A DNA stretch of 64,000 nt, taken from contig NC_092604.1 of NCBI RefSeq assembly GCF_047663525.1, positions 12,449,501 to 12,513,500 on the forward strand, written 5' to 3'. This DNA comes from Anas platyrhynchos. Lineage: Eukaryota; Chordata; Aves; Anseriformes; Anatidae. A program made the position numbers and the translations under genes. The notes beneath the pieces are model-generated. The model saw nothing but the letters and a program-made list of their open reading frames with translations, had not been told where the DNA came from and did not search any database. Below, piece by piece: positions 1 to 24,249 of this stretch. Every line of letters begins with the position of its first letter. Position 1 is the first letter of the stretch.

Positions 1-3000
1 GCCCGAAGCTGAGCCAAAGCGTGACCTCAGCAACCTCCCCTCTTTGTCCAGCCCGGGACCTCGTTATTATCTGTCAGCATTTGCTGAGTCTCCTCCTTCA
101 GGGCCACACCAGACCCTTCCGGAGGCGCAGGGCCTCGCCGCAGCCCGTGCTCCTGATGCCTGCGTTATCTCTGCTGCTTCCAGCTCCGCTTCCCCCGCCG
201 GCGGGGCAATGCTGGCAGCACCGGGGGCTGTGTGGGTGGGGGTCACCCCTCTGCACTGCGGGGCTGGTGGCAGGACACCAGGATGAGAGCACAGAGCCCT
301 CACCGTGCCTCTCGGAGGGGACACGGGGACAGCGTCGTCCCCAGCGCGATGCTCCCAGCCTGGCCGGAGGAGGCAGCGAGCCCCAGCAGAGCAGGGGCTG
401 GGAGACGGTGGAGTGCAATTTGCTGTCTGAAGTATTGAGCTTGCCCATCTGACATGAGGGCAGTGACAGGCAGGGAGTGTTTGGTGCAAAGGAAGGAAAT
501 GGAAGAATTAAATCCACAGAACTTCCCTGCTTTTGTTCTCCCTCCCACCCCCGCTCGCCTCCTTGGCCGCTTGCTCTTCTCGCTGGATGTGTACGGCTTG
601 ATACTACCCAACCAAGCTGGAAACGGGGTCTATCAGCTGAAAGCAATTTACTTTGAAATCCAGCTGCCAGATTTTCCTTCATTTGTTTACTTTTAAATGC
701 TTTTTTAAAAGCCAAAGTACACAAGGCAGCCAAATTGCTGACATGTGTGCCGGGCCGGTACCCCGCAAACGCTGCATTCTTTCATGTCCTCCTGGGCTCA
801 AATCCACTCATGTTTATTTAAAATACATAGAACACTTCAGCACTATTAAGGGCCATGTTTTATAGTAAATGGAAAAAGATTTCCTCGCAGGCCAAGGGGA
901 GAGGGAAAGAATCACTTCAATTCAGTTTTGTTCTGCAGCACTTTGCCTACCACACGACAGCCCAGCCACCCACAGCTCGCCAGCGGGCGGCTCGGCACGG
1001 CACCAGCACCCGGTAGCGCCGTGCTGCAGGAGCTGCTCATCCTCCGTGGTGGCTGGCACCTGGCAGCACCGGGGACACAGGGCTCCAGCAGTGCCCAGGC
1101 TCAGGCCTCTCGCCCCAGGGATGTGCAGGGCAGCTGGACTGTGGTGGCTGAAGCAAGCCCTGAGATGGGGTTTGCAATCACCGAGGTTCTCTGCTGCTTC
1201 TGAGCCTCTCGGGTGTCCTGCTGCCATCTCCATGCACCCGCTGCCAGCTCAGCCCAGGCCCCTTTCGTCACCTTCCCATGTCTACTCACTCTCCTTGCTC
1301 CATCCCCACTGTGCCTCGCCTCAGGGCAGCAGGCACAGGGCAGCGCTTCTCCCCCAGGCACCCAGCGCCACTTCCAGATCCCTGTGCAGACGTCAGAAGG
1401 TGGCACAGGGAAATTTAGGGCCTGATTTGGAAAAACAGCTCCGACGGAAGCAGCACCATGTCACCCCTACAAGCTGAGGGTACCTCCAGCCATGGCACGA
1501 GGGCAGCCCTTGCAGGCTGCAGGAGTAGATGGGGAGGATGGAGAGATGAAGTTGGGCAGGTGGGGGTCTGCAGGAGCTCGGAGGTGGAGCAGGCAGAGAA
1601 TGAGACACAGCAGGTTTACTACAACACATCCAAGCAAAAATATGATAGAGATGCTGGCACAGAGAGCAAATATTTTAATGGCAATAACAGGTAAATGGGC
1701 TATACATGGAAGTAGATAATCAAAATTAAGAATTATTAAGTGTTTTGGTAATGTGGGCATTTTGGGATGAAAGGAACATGGAAGAGGTATTTTCTAAGGC
1801 TGCCTTTCCTTAAGCCATCCCTCTGTGGCTGAGATGGCCTGAACTCTACAGGGTAATGTAAGGATGCGCATCAGAAAGCGAAAATGTCAACAAGCAGCAA
1901 ATAAATCCTCCAGGCTGTTGTCACTACTCGAGCTTAAAGAAAGGCAGAAAAACAACAAACATAGAAAGAAGCAAGGAAATGACTTACATTTTTAATTGAA
2001 TGATCTGCTACCACCAACAGAGATGGACAGTGGAGTTGTGAAAACCTGTTAGCACGCCTCTGGCAGATCTCCTTCCTAAAAGAAACCGCTAGTGACGTAG
2101 CCAGAATTGGTCTGTTTTGTTTCGTAGCAAAAAAGTACAAGAAAGCAGAAACCTCCACTTATTAACTGTTAATCATTTAGACTGCAGCACCTTCAGAGTT
2201 TTACTGTAATTAGCCAGACTAGTAAATCTTCAAAAGGATTCCTCCAGTGGAATTCCCAGACTCTGATTATGTCATGCCCTTAACACGAAATCCCACAACT
2301 GGTTTCACTCATGGTTAGGAGAAACAAAGGCTCTAAGCGAGTGATGATGGGGAGCAGAGCAGGGTTTGCAAGGACAAGTGCTGAGCACTGCGTGCTGGTG
2401 CTGTCTGCGCGCTGGGGATGTCTCCTGCAGCCAGCTCCGCTGCTCCTTGGGTCCCTGCACAGGTTTCCCCACTGCATCTCCCACTGCTGCCAGCACGGGC
2501 AGCATCTGCAGGGGAACGGGGGCTGACTGCTGCGGGGCTGAGTGGCCAGGGCAGGGCTGGGCACAGCTCCTTCTGCTTGCTCCGGGGAAGGAGGGCAGCG
2601 AGCAGTGGGCCTGTGGCTGCCCTGACAGTACAAAGCTTTGCCCCAGACCCCTTGGAAGCATTTGACAAGGGCAGGGATGGTGAACAAGTGAAGGGCGGTG
2701 TGTCAGTGGAAGCACCCCAGGGCCCAGAGGGAAGCAGCACGTCCTAAGGCCACACGAGGAGGCGGTGGCAGGCAGCAGGGGGAAGCTGGGCGGCCTGTCC
2801 CCTGGCACAGGGCTCTGCCCTGCAGACCGCACCGATCCCGGATCGCTCTGTTCTTTCCCCTCCGCAACGTGCTGGTGTAAAAGGCAGAAAAAACACGAGA
2901 GCTTGTAACAATAAAGAGCACAATAACTGATAGTAAAGACTCCGGCAGCTGTAGGGAGCCAAAAGCTTCTTGGAGGGGGTTGGATGGAAGCTGAGTTTCC

Positions 3001-4600
3001 CTCCCTGCTTGTATTGTATTTCTTTCCTCTGCCAAAATGTGCTTCCTGAGTCTTGGGCAGAGCTCTCTGCTGCTGACCCTCACCTTCCTCTGTTTAGCCT
3101 GGAGCGCAGGCTTGCCACGAGCGCCTGAGGCCGCGCCTGGGGACAGGCAGAGCCTCCCGCTGCGTGCACATGGCCGGGGTCAGGCCCGCTGTCAGCGGCT
3201 TCCTGCAAACCGCAGCCAAGTCGGGCCACACCTGACCGCGTCCCTCGGGAGCTGCCGGGCAGGGACCCGGCACGGGAGCCTGCGGAGAGCGGCAGGGGAA
3301 CGGCTGCAGCCGCCGCGGCTGGCGCTGATGGGGCTGCACGGGCTGCGTCCAGTCCTTCTCCCGCAGACAAAGATGGGTCAGGCTCGCTCCGCACAGCTGG
3401 GAACGGGAGGCAGCGCGAACAAAGCGGAGGTCAGACGGTGCTCGAACCAAAGGGGTAATTCTGACTCCATTAAAATTCTCGCTCCCGTTTGCGTGGAAGC
3501 AGAAGGCTGCGCTACTGCTCATAAAGGACTAAACCACCCTCGGGGTGACTCATAGCCCTTAACAGAGCTGCCACGCTGATTTTACAAATATTAGAGCAAT
3601 GCCTCGAAGTCAGTGTTTTATACATTTTAACCTATCAACTTGGGAGCAGACCCGTAGCTCTTTCAGAAAGCTCCCCTTCCCCTGTATTTTATTTCCCTTC
3701 TCAGTGCCAGAATCGGAGCCAAAGCCGAGCTTAACAAAGCAACAGGCATGGCCATTCTTCCCAGCCCTCATTTCCCCTGGTGAGATGGGAGAAATTAATT
3801 TAAACCCTATCAAAACAGCAAAAGCTGTTCACTATTTTGTGCAGCAGAACACAGCGTGAACAAAATACTCGCTTGAACCATCCGCATTTGCCAGCCCAGG
3901 CAAGAGCACAAGAACGCGCAGGTTGGAATCCTTTTGTTTGGGCATCTGCAGTAGGCAAACGCAGACAAACGTGATCTAAGCTATTCCCCAAGCAGTGAGG
4001 GCAGCGGCAACGAGATGCTTGGGATGCAGGCAAGACAGAGGAGCTTTTACCTTATCCAATGCTCTTATTTCTTTTCTCTGAGCCCTCTCATTCCTGGATG
4101 CAGTCAGATACAGCAAAGCTCCTCACTCCCACCAACTGCTTGTGCCCTAGCCCCGCGATAGCCTGGAGCGGCACGCAACCAGCTGAGCAGGCTCAGAGCT
4201 CAGAGGCAAAGCAGCACCGCTGCTGTCAACCCCAGATATCACACACAGGAGGAACCTGCACCAGTGCACACGTTAGCCTTGCCATCGCTTTTGCAATGTG
4301 TGTAAGGGAGTGGAAAAACTTGCCTTTGAAGCAGGAAAAAAAAAAAAAAAAAAAGGGAATAACCCCTGCACTGCCAAGCAAAGGGATGCTGACGTGCCTC
4401 TGGTACTCAGGAACCACCCCCGGCACAGCAGCTGGTTGCTGGGCTGATTTACTGCCTTAACAGCCAAAATAACACTGCAGGCTTTTTGCTTCCACTTGCT
4501 GGGCTGTATTTTCTCAGCTCTTCTCGCCAAGGCACTGCTCGGACCACTCTCAGCCACACAGGAGGTGTCTCACAGCAGTTACATCGAGACCCCACGCAGA
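1..4600. other. GC-rich intergenic block, no supported gene
   Basis: This stretch has moderately high GC and several open frames in all six frames. None shows a recognisable domain, a splice-bounded exon or similarity to a protein I know. In human the neighbour on this side of NDUFA8 is TTLL11, but I could not recognise any TTLL11 exon here. The only clear low-complexity element is a 19-base A run at 4336-4354. Confidence 0.5.
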
Positions 4601-7600
4601 AGGGCTCATGCAAAAGCACAGCCATAAAATTATTAACAGGAGGGCAAGGTTACGTTATTAAGACCATTTGCTAAGGTCACATCCATTCCTCATAGAATAA
4701 AGAGAAATAATGGGTTTTTACATGAAGTTAAATATTGCAATTAACCTGCTTCCTGTGTTTGCCTGTCACCCACTGCTAACACTGGCCCAGCAGTTCAGGG
4801 CTGAGCACCATCCTGCGCTCTGCAGTGCCACAGACGCCTCTTCTCTGGATTCAGAGAAGCAAATGGAAATTGCACTGGGATTTCCCAACAACCTCCATCT
4901 ACTTTAGCTGTCTTAACTTCCTGAACTCACATCAAATGTAATTGAGGTGATCAGAACTTTTCAACCAATTTTTCTTCCTCTTTTCACTTAAGTTTTTTTC
5001 CACATGTAGAAAAAACTAAGTTGAGACAATGTTCAAGTGAGGCTCGTAGCAAAGAGAAATCTTTAATCAATTATCAAGTTTCTATTAGCAATACTGAATT
5101 AGCCTTAGGACTTGCAGGATGGCAAAATCTTCATCACAAATGCCCAAGACCAGCTTAAAGCAGCCACAAGAGGGAGTCTCAAATCTCTTATTAATATCCA
5201 GATGGATTCTAGTTTCAAAATACTTTTAGTACAAAGTGCACAGCAAGCTTTCAAAAGGGTTTTACAAAGTCATCTCCAACTCCAAATCGTTCTTTCTGGA
5301 TTCGCAAAGTATCCTTGTTCTGAAGGTAAAGGTTCTTGAAGGGTTTTCGTTACTTATGAATGGGCAAAAAAAACAAACATCTCATTTATTGTAGCTCCAT
5401 TCTAGAACCATATTGCAATTGAATGCAGGGAAGAATTTGTGAATGGCTTTGTCTGAGCAAATCTGAGTTTACGCATGCTCAGGAGGCTAGTTGCACCTAA
5501 ACTGACTTTTTTTTTTTTTTTTTTTACAGGGGTGATAATGGCAAGCAACAGATTTATGAAACTGTTCGGAGAGCTGAATAAAATCAGTTCCTTTCCACCA
5601 CTTTCTCAGATGAACGATTTGGTGGCTGTAAGCAGAGCTGCCGTTGCTGTCGGGCTTCTGGTCTTTCTGGCTAGCGGTACACCTTCTCCAGTCCTTTTGC
5701 CTTACGAGCTAAGCAGAACCACTTGAGATTAGAGTTTATCAAACTGTCATGGAGGGGGCCATTCCCTGTGGAACAATGCTGTCATGCTAGTGCCACCCAG
5801 TAACTGCTGGGCTAGAAATGCACTCCTCCCTTATTAAGACTAGAAATTGCAGTATGATTTTTCTCTTGCCATCCATAATCTGACCGGGAGCAGGTACTGC
5901 CTAATCCAGCCTATGGCGCGGGGCAAGCTACCATGACATTGGCTTGAAATTTTGTTAATTTCACATGTGATTAGAAGCTCTGGCAGAGCTTAGAGACGAC
6001 AACATAACAAATAACACTTCTCACATTGCCAGTAAAATATCTGTGTTGGATCTGTGTGCGTCTGCTCTCCATCTGCCAAAAAACTGTCAGGATACATTCC
6101 TCAAAAATAGTTTTATGATCTTTACTCAATCTTGACATTCACTTGTTCTAAAGTTTCCAAAAAAACATTACAGCTCCAAAGGGGGATCTATGCTTGAGTA
6201 AAGCCACACAATTTTGAACAGAAATAGCTACATACAGGCACTGTCCAAAGCACCAAGAAACAGAACTTTGGCAAGACTTTTTTGCAGATTCAGCCAAGAG
6301 ATGGAGACGAGAAGTAATTATCTGAAAGAAGTTAATGAAAGAAGTGCTCATAGTACAGCTGAGTTCTACTTGACTTTATGATCACTTCATTGTCCTCCTC
6401 TGCTGCTCTCTTTTGTTCATTCACCTTCCCACCCCTGCATGAAACTCACGTGGGAACCTAAGCAAGCAGTTAATTCTGACTTTTAAACATAATCAATGCA
6501 TCATTATAGGATCAACAACCTCCAGTCCAAGAGGTAGTAGATTCAGCTGTCATGAAAGATGAACAATCTTAAACCTTTGAGACTGCAGCATAAGTCACCT
6601 TTTTTTTTTCTCCTTACAGTACTAGCCAATTTAAGGTTGGGTTTTGTAAGAGGCTGTTTAAAAGATGTCATCCCCTCACATTTATGAATGTCATTCTGTT
6701 CAGCATGAATTTAATTGAAAATGCTTTTTAATTATGATTAGGGACTGACTACGGGAATGCCTATGCCTGTTTATTCAAAAGCAGATGTTCAGCACTGCAG
6801 TATTTCATACATTATGCTGACAATAGTTATCAACAATACGTAGTATCTAAAAAGCCTTTTGGAAGGTTTGCCTAAGTGTTAGAATGGGTCAGCACAGAGA
6901 TCAGATGTGATACATGTTAACATCCCCCTAAAAATGGTTCCTCTGCTTGGCCAAACTTCATTTTCACTCACTCAGCTGAATGTAATTAGACCTCAAGCTT
7001 TCAATCTCTAGAGAAGAGGTTATCTTTCTTCAGAAATGCATGGCTGCTCTGAAATGCTGGCAGTCATCTGGAAGGAGAAACTGTGAAGGTTTAGACAAGG
7101 AGGTGCTAAGACTGCATGATACGTGCATTAAAATGCAAACATGTATGCCATAGCACCTGCTTGCTGAGTTTCAGTCAACATACCCAAACAGAAGTAGCAA
7201 GAACCCATCAGCCACACAGTACATGAGCTATTTTTAGATAAAGGTTATACAGTTTTCCCTCTAGCTCCATGGATCAGAAACATATGCTGCAGCTACAGAC
7301 CCATTACAACTTAATCCTACCCCAAACAAGGGGATGGTAAATCTTCAGATCCTGATTTCACTGCTAGTCTATTCAAGGAACAAAATACTATTTGAGCCTG
7401 CTATGGTTCAGACTACACCATCTGGTCTAGAGCAAGCTGAACTGCACATGGCTTTGTGAAAACAAGTTCATTTGTTTCTTCTGACCTTTGTAATAAGGTT
7501 CTTGCTATTAAAGCGGAAGAGCAGAGGAAAGACTAGATCCACGAAACATGCAACTTCTGGATATTGCAGACAAACTAGCTGGAGGCAGCAGCCTTACTCC

Positions 7601-8192
7601 TCCCTCAGAAAGAATCACGGTGAGACTACAGGAAGGATCTGCCCCAAGCCCCTCACATCAGGCCATGAAAAACCAACGGAAGCAGCTAACCTATCTGCGG
7701 GAGATCTAAGTAGTTGGCCATTAGAATAAGGATCTGTATATCAGAAACAGCACTGACCTCATATCTATCCAAAACCACCAAGACTAAGGTCTTGCTCCGA
7801 GACAGGTTTTAAGTAAAAATCTATACAGAAGCAGTCTCTTGGAAAAAATGCACCATTATTAGTTGCAAGACTGTAAGGGAAGACATGAATGACTTATTTG
7901 TGCTTAAAGCTTGCTTGATGCAAGTGACAGGGGTCTCAATGAGCAAATAATGCCACACAGCATCTTGATTGTTTAAAGCAATGGCCAAAGACTCAGGCTG
8001 TATTCATATGCCTCTCAGATAAGCCTGGCAGGCACCGTTGGGAAACTGACATCACTGTGTTCAGATGGTCCCAAAGGCCATAGGACTGCAGAGACCATAG
8101 CACAGAACAGGGAGATTCTCATACATAATAGTCGCTTAAAAATATGTTTAAAGAAATCCACTAAGCCATGTAACTTTTGTTTGTTTTTTCTT
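4600..8192. other. AT-rich intergenic block downstream of NDUFA8
   Basis: This AT-rich sequence lies beyond the candidate poly(A) signal of NDUFA8. It carries a 19-base T run at 5507-5525 and a block at 6640-6850 with several TAAT-core sites. I see no exon with flanking splice sites and no recognisable repeat family. Confidence 0.45.
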
Positions 8193-8198
8193 TTTAAT
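8193..8198 (-). terminator. Candidate NDUFA8 poly(A) signal (ATTAAA)
   Basis: Read on the minus strand this is ATTAAA, about 95 bases past the NDUFA8 stop codon, which would give a 3' UTR of roughly 110-130 bases. ATTAAA is the commonest variant of the AATAAA signal. A second ATTAAA at 8267-8272 lies only about 20 bases past the stop and is less likely. Assignment is by position only. Confidence 0.45.
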
Positions 8199-8292
8199 CA
8201 TTACATTTAAAGTTATACCCAACGTATACTGAACAATTTACATTTGAGAGCAACATATCTTTGCATTTTAATTACAGGATAGTTTGCCCACT

Positions 8293-8430
8293 TTACCAGG
8301 ACCAGAAAAATAGCCTACTGCCATATGGAGAAGGCTTCAGCTCTCCTTCAATGGGTGGATTTGGTTCTGGTCTAGGCCTAGAATGATAGACATTGTCAGG
8401 GATAGGTCGGTCCGTCTTCACTTTTGTGAC
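8293..8430 (-). CDS. NDUFA8: NDUFA8 coding exon 4 (last)
   Basis: The exon opens after a TTTCCAG acceptor and reads [13 protein letters not shown], ending GSRLFFWSW and TAA. It encodes the Pro-rich C-terminal tail (residues 128-172) found after the CX9C core in this family. It enters in phase 0. No methionine-initiated frame shows it, so it was found by reading through the acceptor. Confidence 0.95.
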   Translation of the reverse strand, partial: VTKVKTDRPIPDNVYHSRPRPEPNPPIEGELKPSPYGSRLFFWSW

Positions 8431-10223
8431 CTGGAAAGAAAAAGAAAGGAATGATACAACTTCTTACAGCATTTAACAGAAAAGCTAGATTAAGTCAGAC
8501 TTTAATGGAGGTACCACCAAACCACGCTAGGGATACATCATTGATCCGATAAGAGCTCCTATCTGCAAAGTACTTTAAATAAATGGAGAAGAGGGACACT
8601 TTATTCATAGCTACATTGTAGTTCTATGAACATGTGAGCCTCACTCCTGAAGAAAAAGTATCTGCATTAGAAAAAGCAAGAAGAGTAGCTAGAATTGTGT
8701 GAGAAAAGTGCAGGTCCTCCATGAAAGCCATGCATTCACTCCCAACCCTACAGAATGCTAGAAGAGTCCTGCATTTAGTAAAATCCACAATTTTCCAGTG
8801 TTGAGTTCATACATCACCTTCTAGGTGTGGAAAGTTTGAGACCCGGTCCGGAAAAATGCACATAGGGGAAGAAGAACCTGGCTATCCAACCCAAGAGATA
8901 GGAAGTTACCTTAGAGAGATCTCCCAGTTCAGGTCTCACCCAACCCAACTTCTCTAGCACACAGTTATCAAACACTGCCTGCTGCTTTCGGCATCGACGA
9001 AGCTCCTGCAAGTTGGTATAGTCAATGCACGTCCAGTATTCAGTAAATGGCTCTGCACAGTGAGTCTTAATCTTCCTGCAAGACAACACAGAAAGAAAAC
9101 GTTCAGCAACCATTGTAGTTTTAATGTTTTCTCTCTTACTCATTCAAGCCTCAACTTGTGCTAAAATGTTTTTTGTAGTTGTTCTCAAAAACACTTAAAA
9201 ACTTCAGAAGTCAGTATTTAAAGCACCATTGAACAGAACTTTGTGCCAATACCACTGCAGTTTGTAGCACTGTAGCTACAAGTAGGGATAATGATAACTT
9301 CACCAGTATGTGGAAGGTGTTCTTCCTACGTAGATGTACACAGCTCCCCCACATCGGGTGTTTGCTTTGCTAGGTAACGTATTGAAGCGTTGTATAACAT
9401 GCGCTACTTCCAAATCAGTTGGAAATCTTAAATTCGAGAAGACACACTTAGGACAGAGGTTTTTGATTACTGGCTGGCTGCTACGCTGGAAGAGGACAGA
9501 CTTTGAACTAATTAACACAGCCCTTTACCAGCAGCCTAAGATCCCAACACATGCCATGCCCTATGTTTTTGTCACAAGACATCGATTTCAAACCTAAGTT
9601 TCTATAACAGCATGCATACAAAACCCAGGACAGACGAAGTAAAACTTAGGCTGGTTTCCTAGATCCCATAACACAGCTGCAAGGTGCAGAAACAGCAAAG
9701 CCTATGACCCCTGAGGGCCTTCCTCTTTTAACCTGACAAATCCCTGGAGCCACTCACCCTGCAGCTGAGCCCATGGAGCTCTGAGGGAAAGCACAACCCG
9801 AGATTTAACCATGCAAAGAATAAAATAACAGCACAACCTTTTCTCCAGCGACTGCGCCCCTTCCTCAAGGGCACCGGCCGTGCCTCCAGGAGCCGGGCAG
9901 CGGCAGCGAGACCCCGGGAGGGGGCGGCTCACCTGAAGAAGTCGAGGGCGCACTGGTTGACCTGGCGGCCCTCGCGCAGGCAGCGCCGCGGGTCCTTCTC
10001 CTCCCAGCGGCACAGCATGAACTCCTTGTTGGGCCGGTCGCACTGCGAGCCGTAGTGGTGGGCCGCGGCCTTCAGCACGGCCGAGCTGACTCTCACCTGC
10101 AGTACAGCGGAGCAGAGCGGCAATGGAGGCCGGGCGGGGGCCGGGGGCCGCCCCGCGGGGCCGCTCACTCACCTCAGGCACCTCCAGCTCCTCCAGCGAG
10201 GGCAGCCCCGGGCCGCCCGCCAT
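8293..10223 (-). CDS. NDUFA8: NDUFA8, mitochondrial complex I accessory subunit (4 coding exons)
   Basis: Joining 10223-10173, 10096-9933, 9075-8910 and 8430-8293 gives 519 nt, 172 aa plus stop, the same length as human NDUFA8. The protein belongs to the twin CX9C (CHCH) family. Four perfect C-X9-C motifs are visible: C36/C46, C56/C66, C78/C88 and C100/C110. NDUFA8 is a membrane-arm accessory subunit of NADH:ubiquinone oxidoreductase on the intermembrane-space side, and family members are imported and oxidised through the MIA40 relay. There is no cleavable presequence, as expected. The first 17 residues ([17 protein letters not shown]) are the least like the human form; from [13 protein letters not shown] onward identity is high. 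All introns are GT/AG. The gene is head to head with MORN5, 147 bp apart. I am very sure of the identity. Confidence 0.97.
8431..8909 (-). other. NDUFA8 intron 3
   Basis: This intron runs from donor GTAACT (minus) to acceptor TTTCCAG. It is mixed-composition sequence with no other feature seen. Confidence 0.85.
8910..9075 (-). CDS. NDUFA8: NDUFA8 coding exon 3
   Basis: Acceptor TTGCAG precedes a split Arg codon (AG|G). The exon encodes residues 73-127, including the third and fourth CX9C motifs (HC...TC and RRC...NC) and the conserved [10 protein letters not shown] stretch. It ends LSK before the donor GTAACT. A longer frame reading upstream into the intron is an artefact. Confidence 0.96.
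9076..9932 (-). other. NDUFA8 intron 2
   Basis: This is intronic sequence of 857 bases bounded by GT and AG on the minus strand. The open frames inside it on both strands have no recognisable content. Confidence 0.85.
9933..10096 (-). CDS. NDUFA8: NDUFA8 coding exon 2
   Basis: It follows a CTGCAG acceptor and encodes [16 protein letters not shown] and the first two CX9C motifs (QC...LC and RRC...QC), ending CALDFF plus two bases of an Arg codon. The donor is GTGAG. It is GC-rich, as it lies in the NDUFA8/MORN5 CpG island. Confidence 0.96.
10173..10223 (-). CDS. NDUFA8: NDUFA8 coding exon 1
   Basis: The start ATG at 10223-10221 sits in a strong context (GCCGCCATGGCG). It encodes 17 residues with the conserved PSLEELE core (human has PTLEELK). 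The donor is GAG|GTGAGT at 10172, phase 0, leading straight to VRVSSAVL. Confidence 0.93.
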
Positions 10224-10266
10224 GGCGGCGCCGTCTCCTTGAGCTCCCCTCAGCGCCCGGCCGGCA

Positions 10267-10280
10267 CCGCGCATGCGCGG
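10267..10280. promoter_or_regulatory. NRF1-type palindrome
   Basis: CCGCGCATGCGCGG is a perfect 14-bp palindrome containing GCGCATGCGC, the core of the NRF1 consensus. NRF1 is a known activator of nuclear genes for respiratory-chain subunits, which suits NDUFA8, 44 bp away. A related GCGCGTGCGCG lies near 10301. Confidence 0.75.
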
Positions 10281-10341
10281 CCGCCTGAGGGGAGGGAGGG
10301 CGCGTGCGCGGGAGGCTCGGCTCGGGGCCGCCCTCAGCGGT

Positions 10342-10355
10342 GTTGCCATGGCGAC
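10342..10355 (+). promoter_or_regulatory. RFX X-box-like site at the MORN5 start
   Basis: GTTGCCATGGCGAC has a perfect X-box left half (GTTGCC), a 2-base spacer and a right half GGCGAC that differs by one base from the RGYAAC consensus. RFX factors drive many ciliary genes. MORN5 is associated with ciliated and flagellated tissues, so the site is plausible but untested. Confidence 0.5.
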
Positions 10356-10370
10356 AACGGAGGCGCCGCC

Positions 10371-10380
<10 letters not shown>
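10348..10380 (+). other. Overlapping upstream ORF of MORN5
   Basis: An ATG at 10348 opens a 10-codon frame (MATTEAPPWR) that stops at 10380, nine bases past the first base of the MORN5 start codon at 10371 and in a different frame. The uORF ATG has G at +4 and G at -3 (TTGCCATGG), a good context. It applies only if transcription starts upstream of 10348. Confidence 0.55.
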
Positions 10381-23622
<13,242 letters not shown>

Positions 23623-24165
23623 AAATTGGTTTTGCTAGACAATAATAATCTAAAGCAGGTAATCTGATTCACAATAAGTCTAATTTGTCCACACAGATTT
23701 ATATCACCCCTTCCCTCTACAGGAATATAATCTTTTCGTCATCTTTGTCAGCATAAACAAAAATGGAAATAATCATTTAATCAGTCATGCTGAGAAAAAG
23801 CCATGGAAAAAGAGCAGACTGTACTCACAGTAATATTCCTGAGAGGTGTGTAGTGTGGTATATATACACGTTATTAAGCTTGAAAACAATTTGTTAAAAA
23901 GAGTGCCTCAGATTCAGTGTTGAAGTCATTCAAATCCATCTTAATCAACATTATTTTCCCAGATTTTAGTTAGCTGTCCTGGTGAATTCCTTTCCTCTCT
24001 TTTTGCTCAGTACTTTGATATTGATTGATCATTGTAATAATGTACACCAGAGGTATTCTTTAATGACTGGTTTGCTAACTAGGAAATTATATCCATTTAC
24101 TACGAACGTTTGTTGAACTCTCCTGAAGCCAGAGTTTAACAAAATAATAAAAGAGGAAAACTGGG
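23623..24165 (+). other. Candidate MORN5 3' UTR
   Basis: AT-rich sequence runs from the MORN5 stop to a canonical poly(A) signal about 525 bases further on. The end is inferred. Confidence 0.5.
24146..24151 (+). terminator. Candidate MORN5 poly(A) signal (AATAAA)
   Basis: AATAAA is followed within about 15-25 bases by a G/T-rich stretch (GGGTGGGTTGCTGC), the usual downstream element. Later AATAAA copies on this strand (for example near 24200 and 24483) are possible alternatives. Confidence 0.55.
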
Positions 24166-24249
24166 TGGGTTGCTGCTTGATTAGTAAGCCAGAAAGTATT
24201 TAAAAATAAAATAAAATGGAATTACATCATTTTCTGGATGTAAGTGCCA

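Noticed and set aside
3037..3555. 172-codon plus-strand frame with a signal-peptide-like start
   Set aside because: The first 25 residues look hydrophobic, but the rest is low-complexity, Arg/Ala/Gly-rich and typical of GC-rich non-coding DNA. There is no family resemblance and no exon or promoter context.
4680..4730. CATAGAAT sequence resembling the reversed 3' end of a CR1 LINE
   Set aside because: Only about 9 bases match the terminal octamer pattern and no CR1 body is recognisable next to it. Too short to call.
1..8192. Possible exons of TTLL11, the human neighbour
   Set aside because: I searched for tubulin-tyrosine-ligase-like motifs in the frames and saw none. The gene probably lies outside the window.
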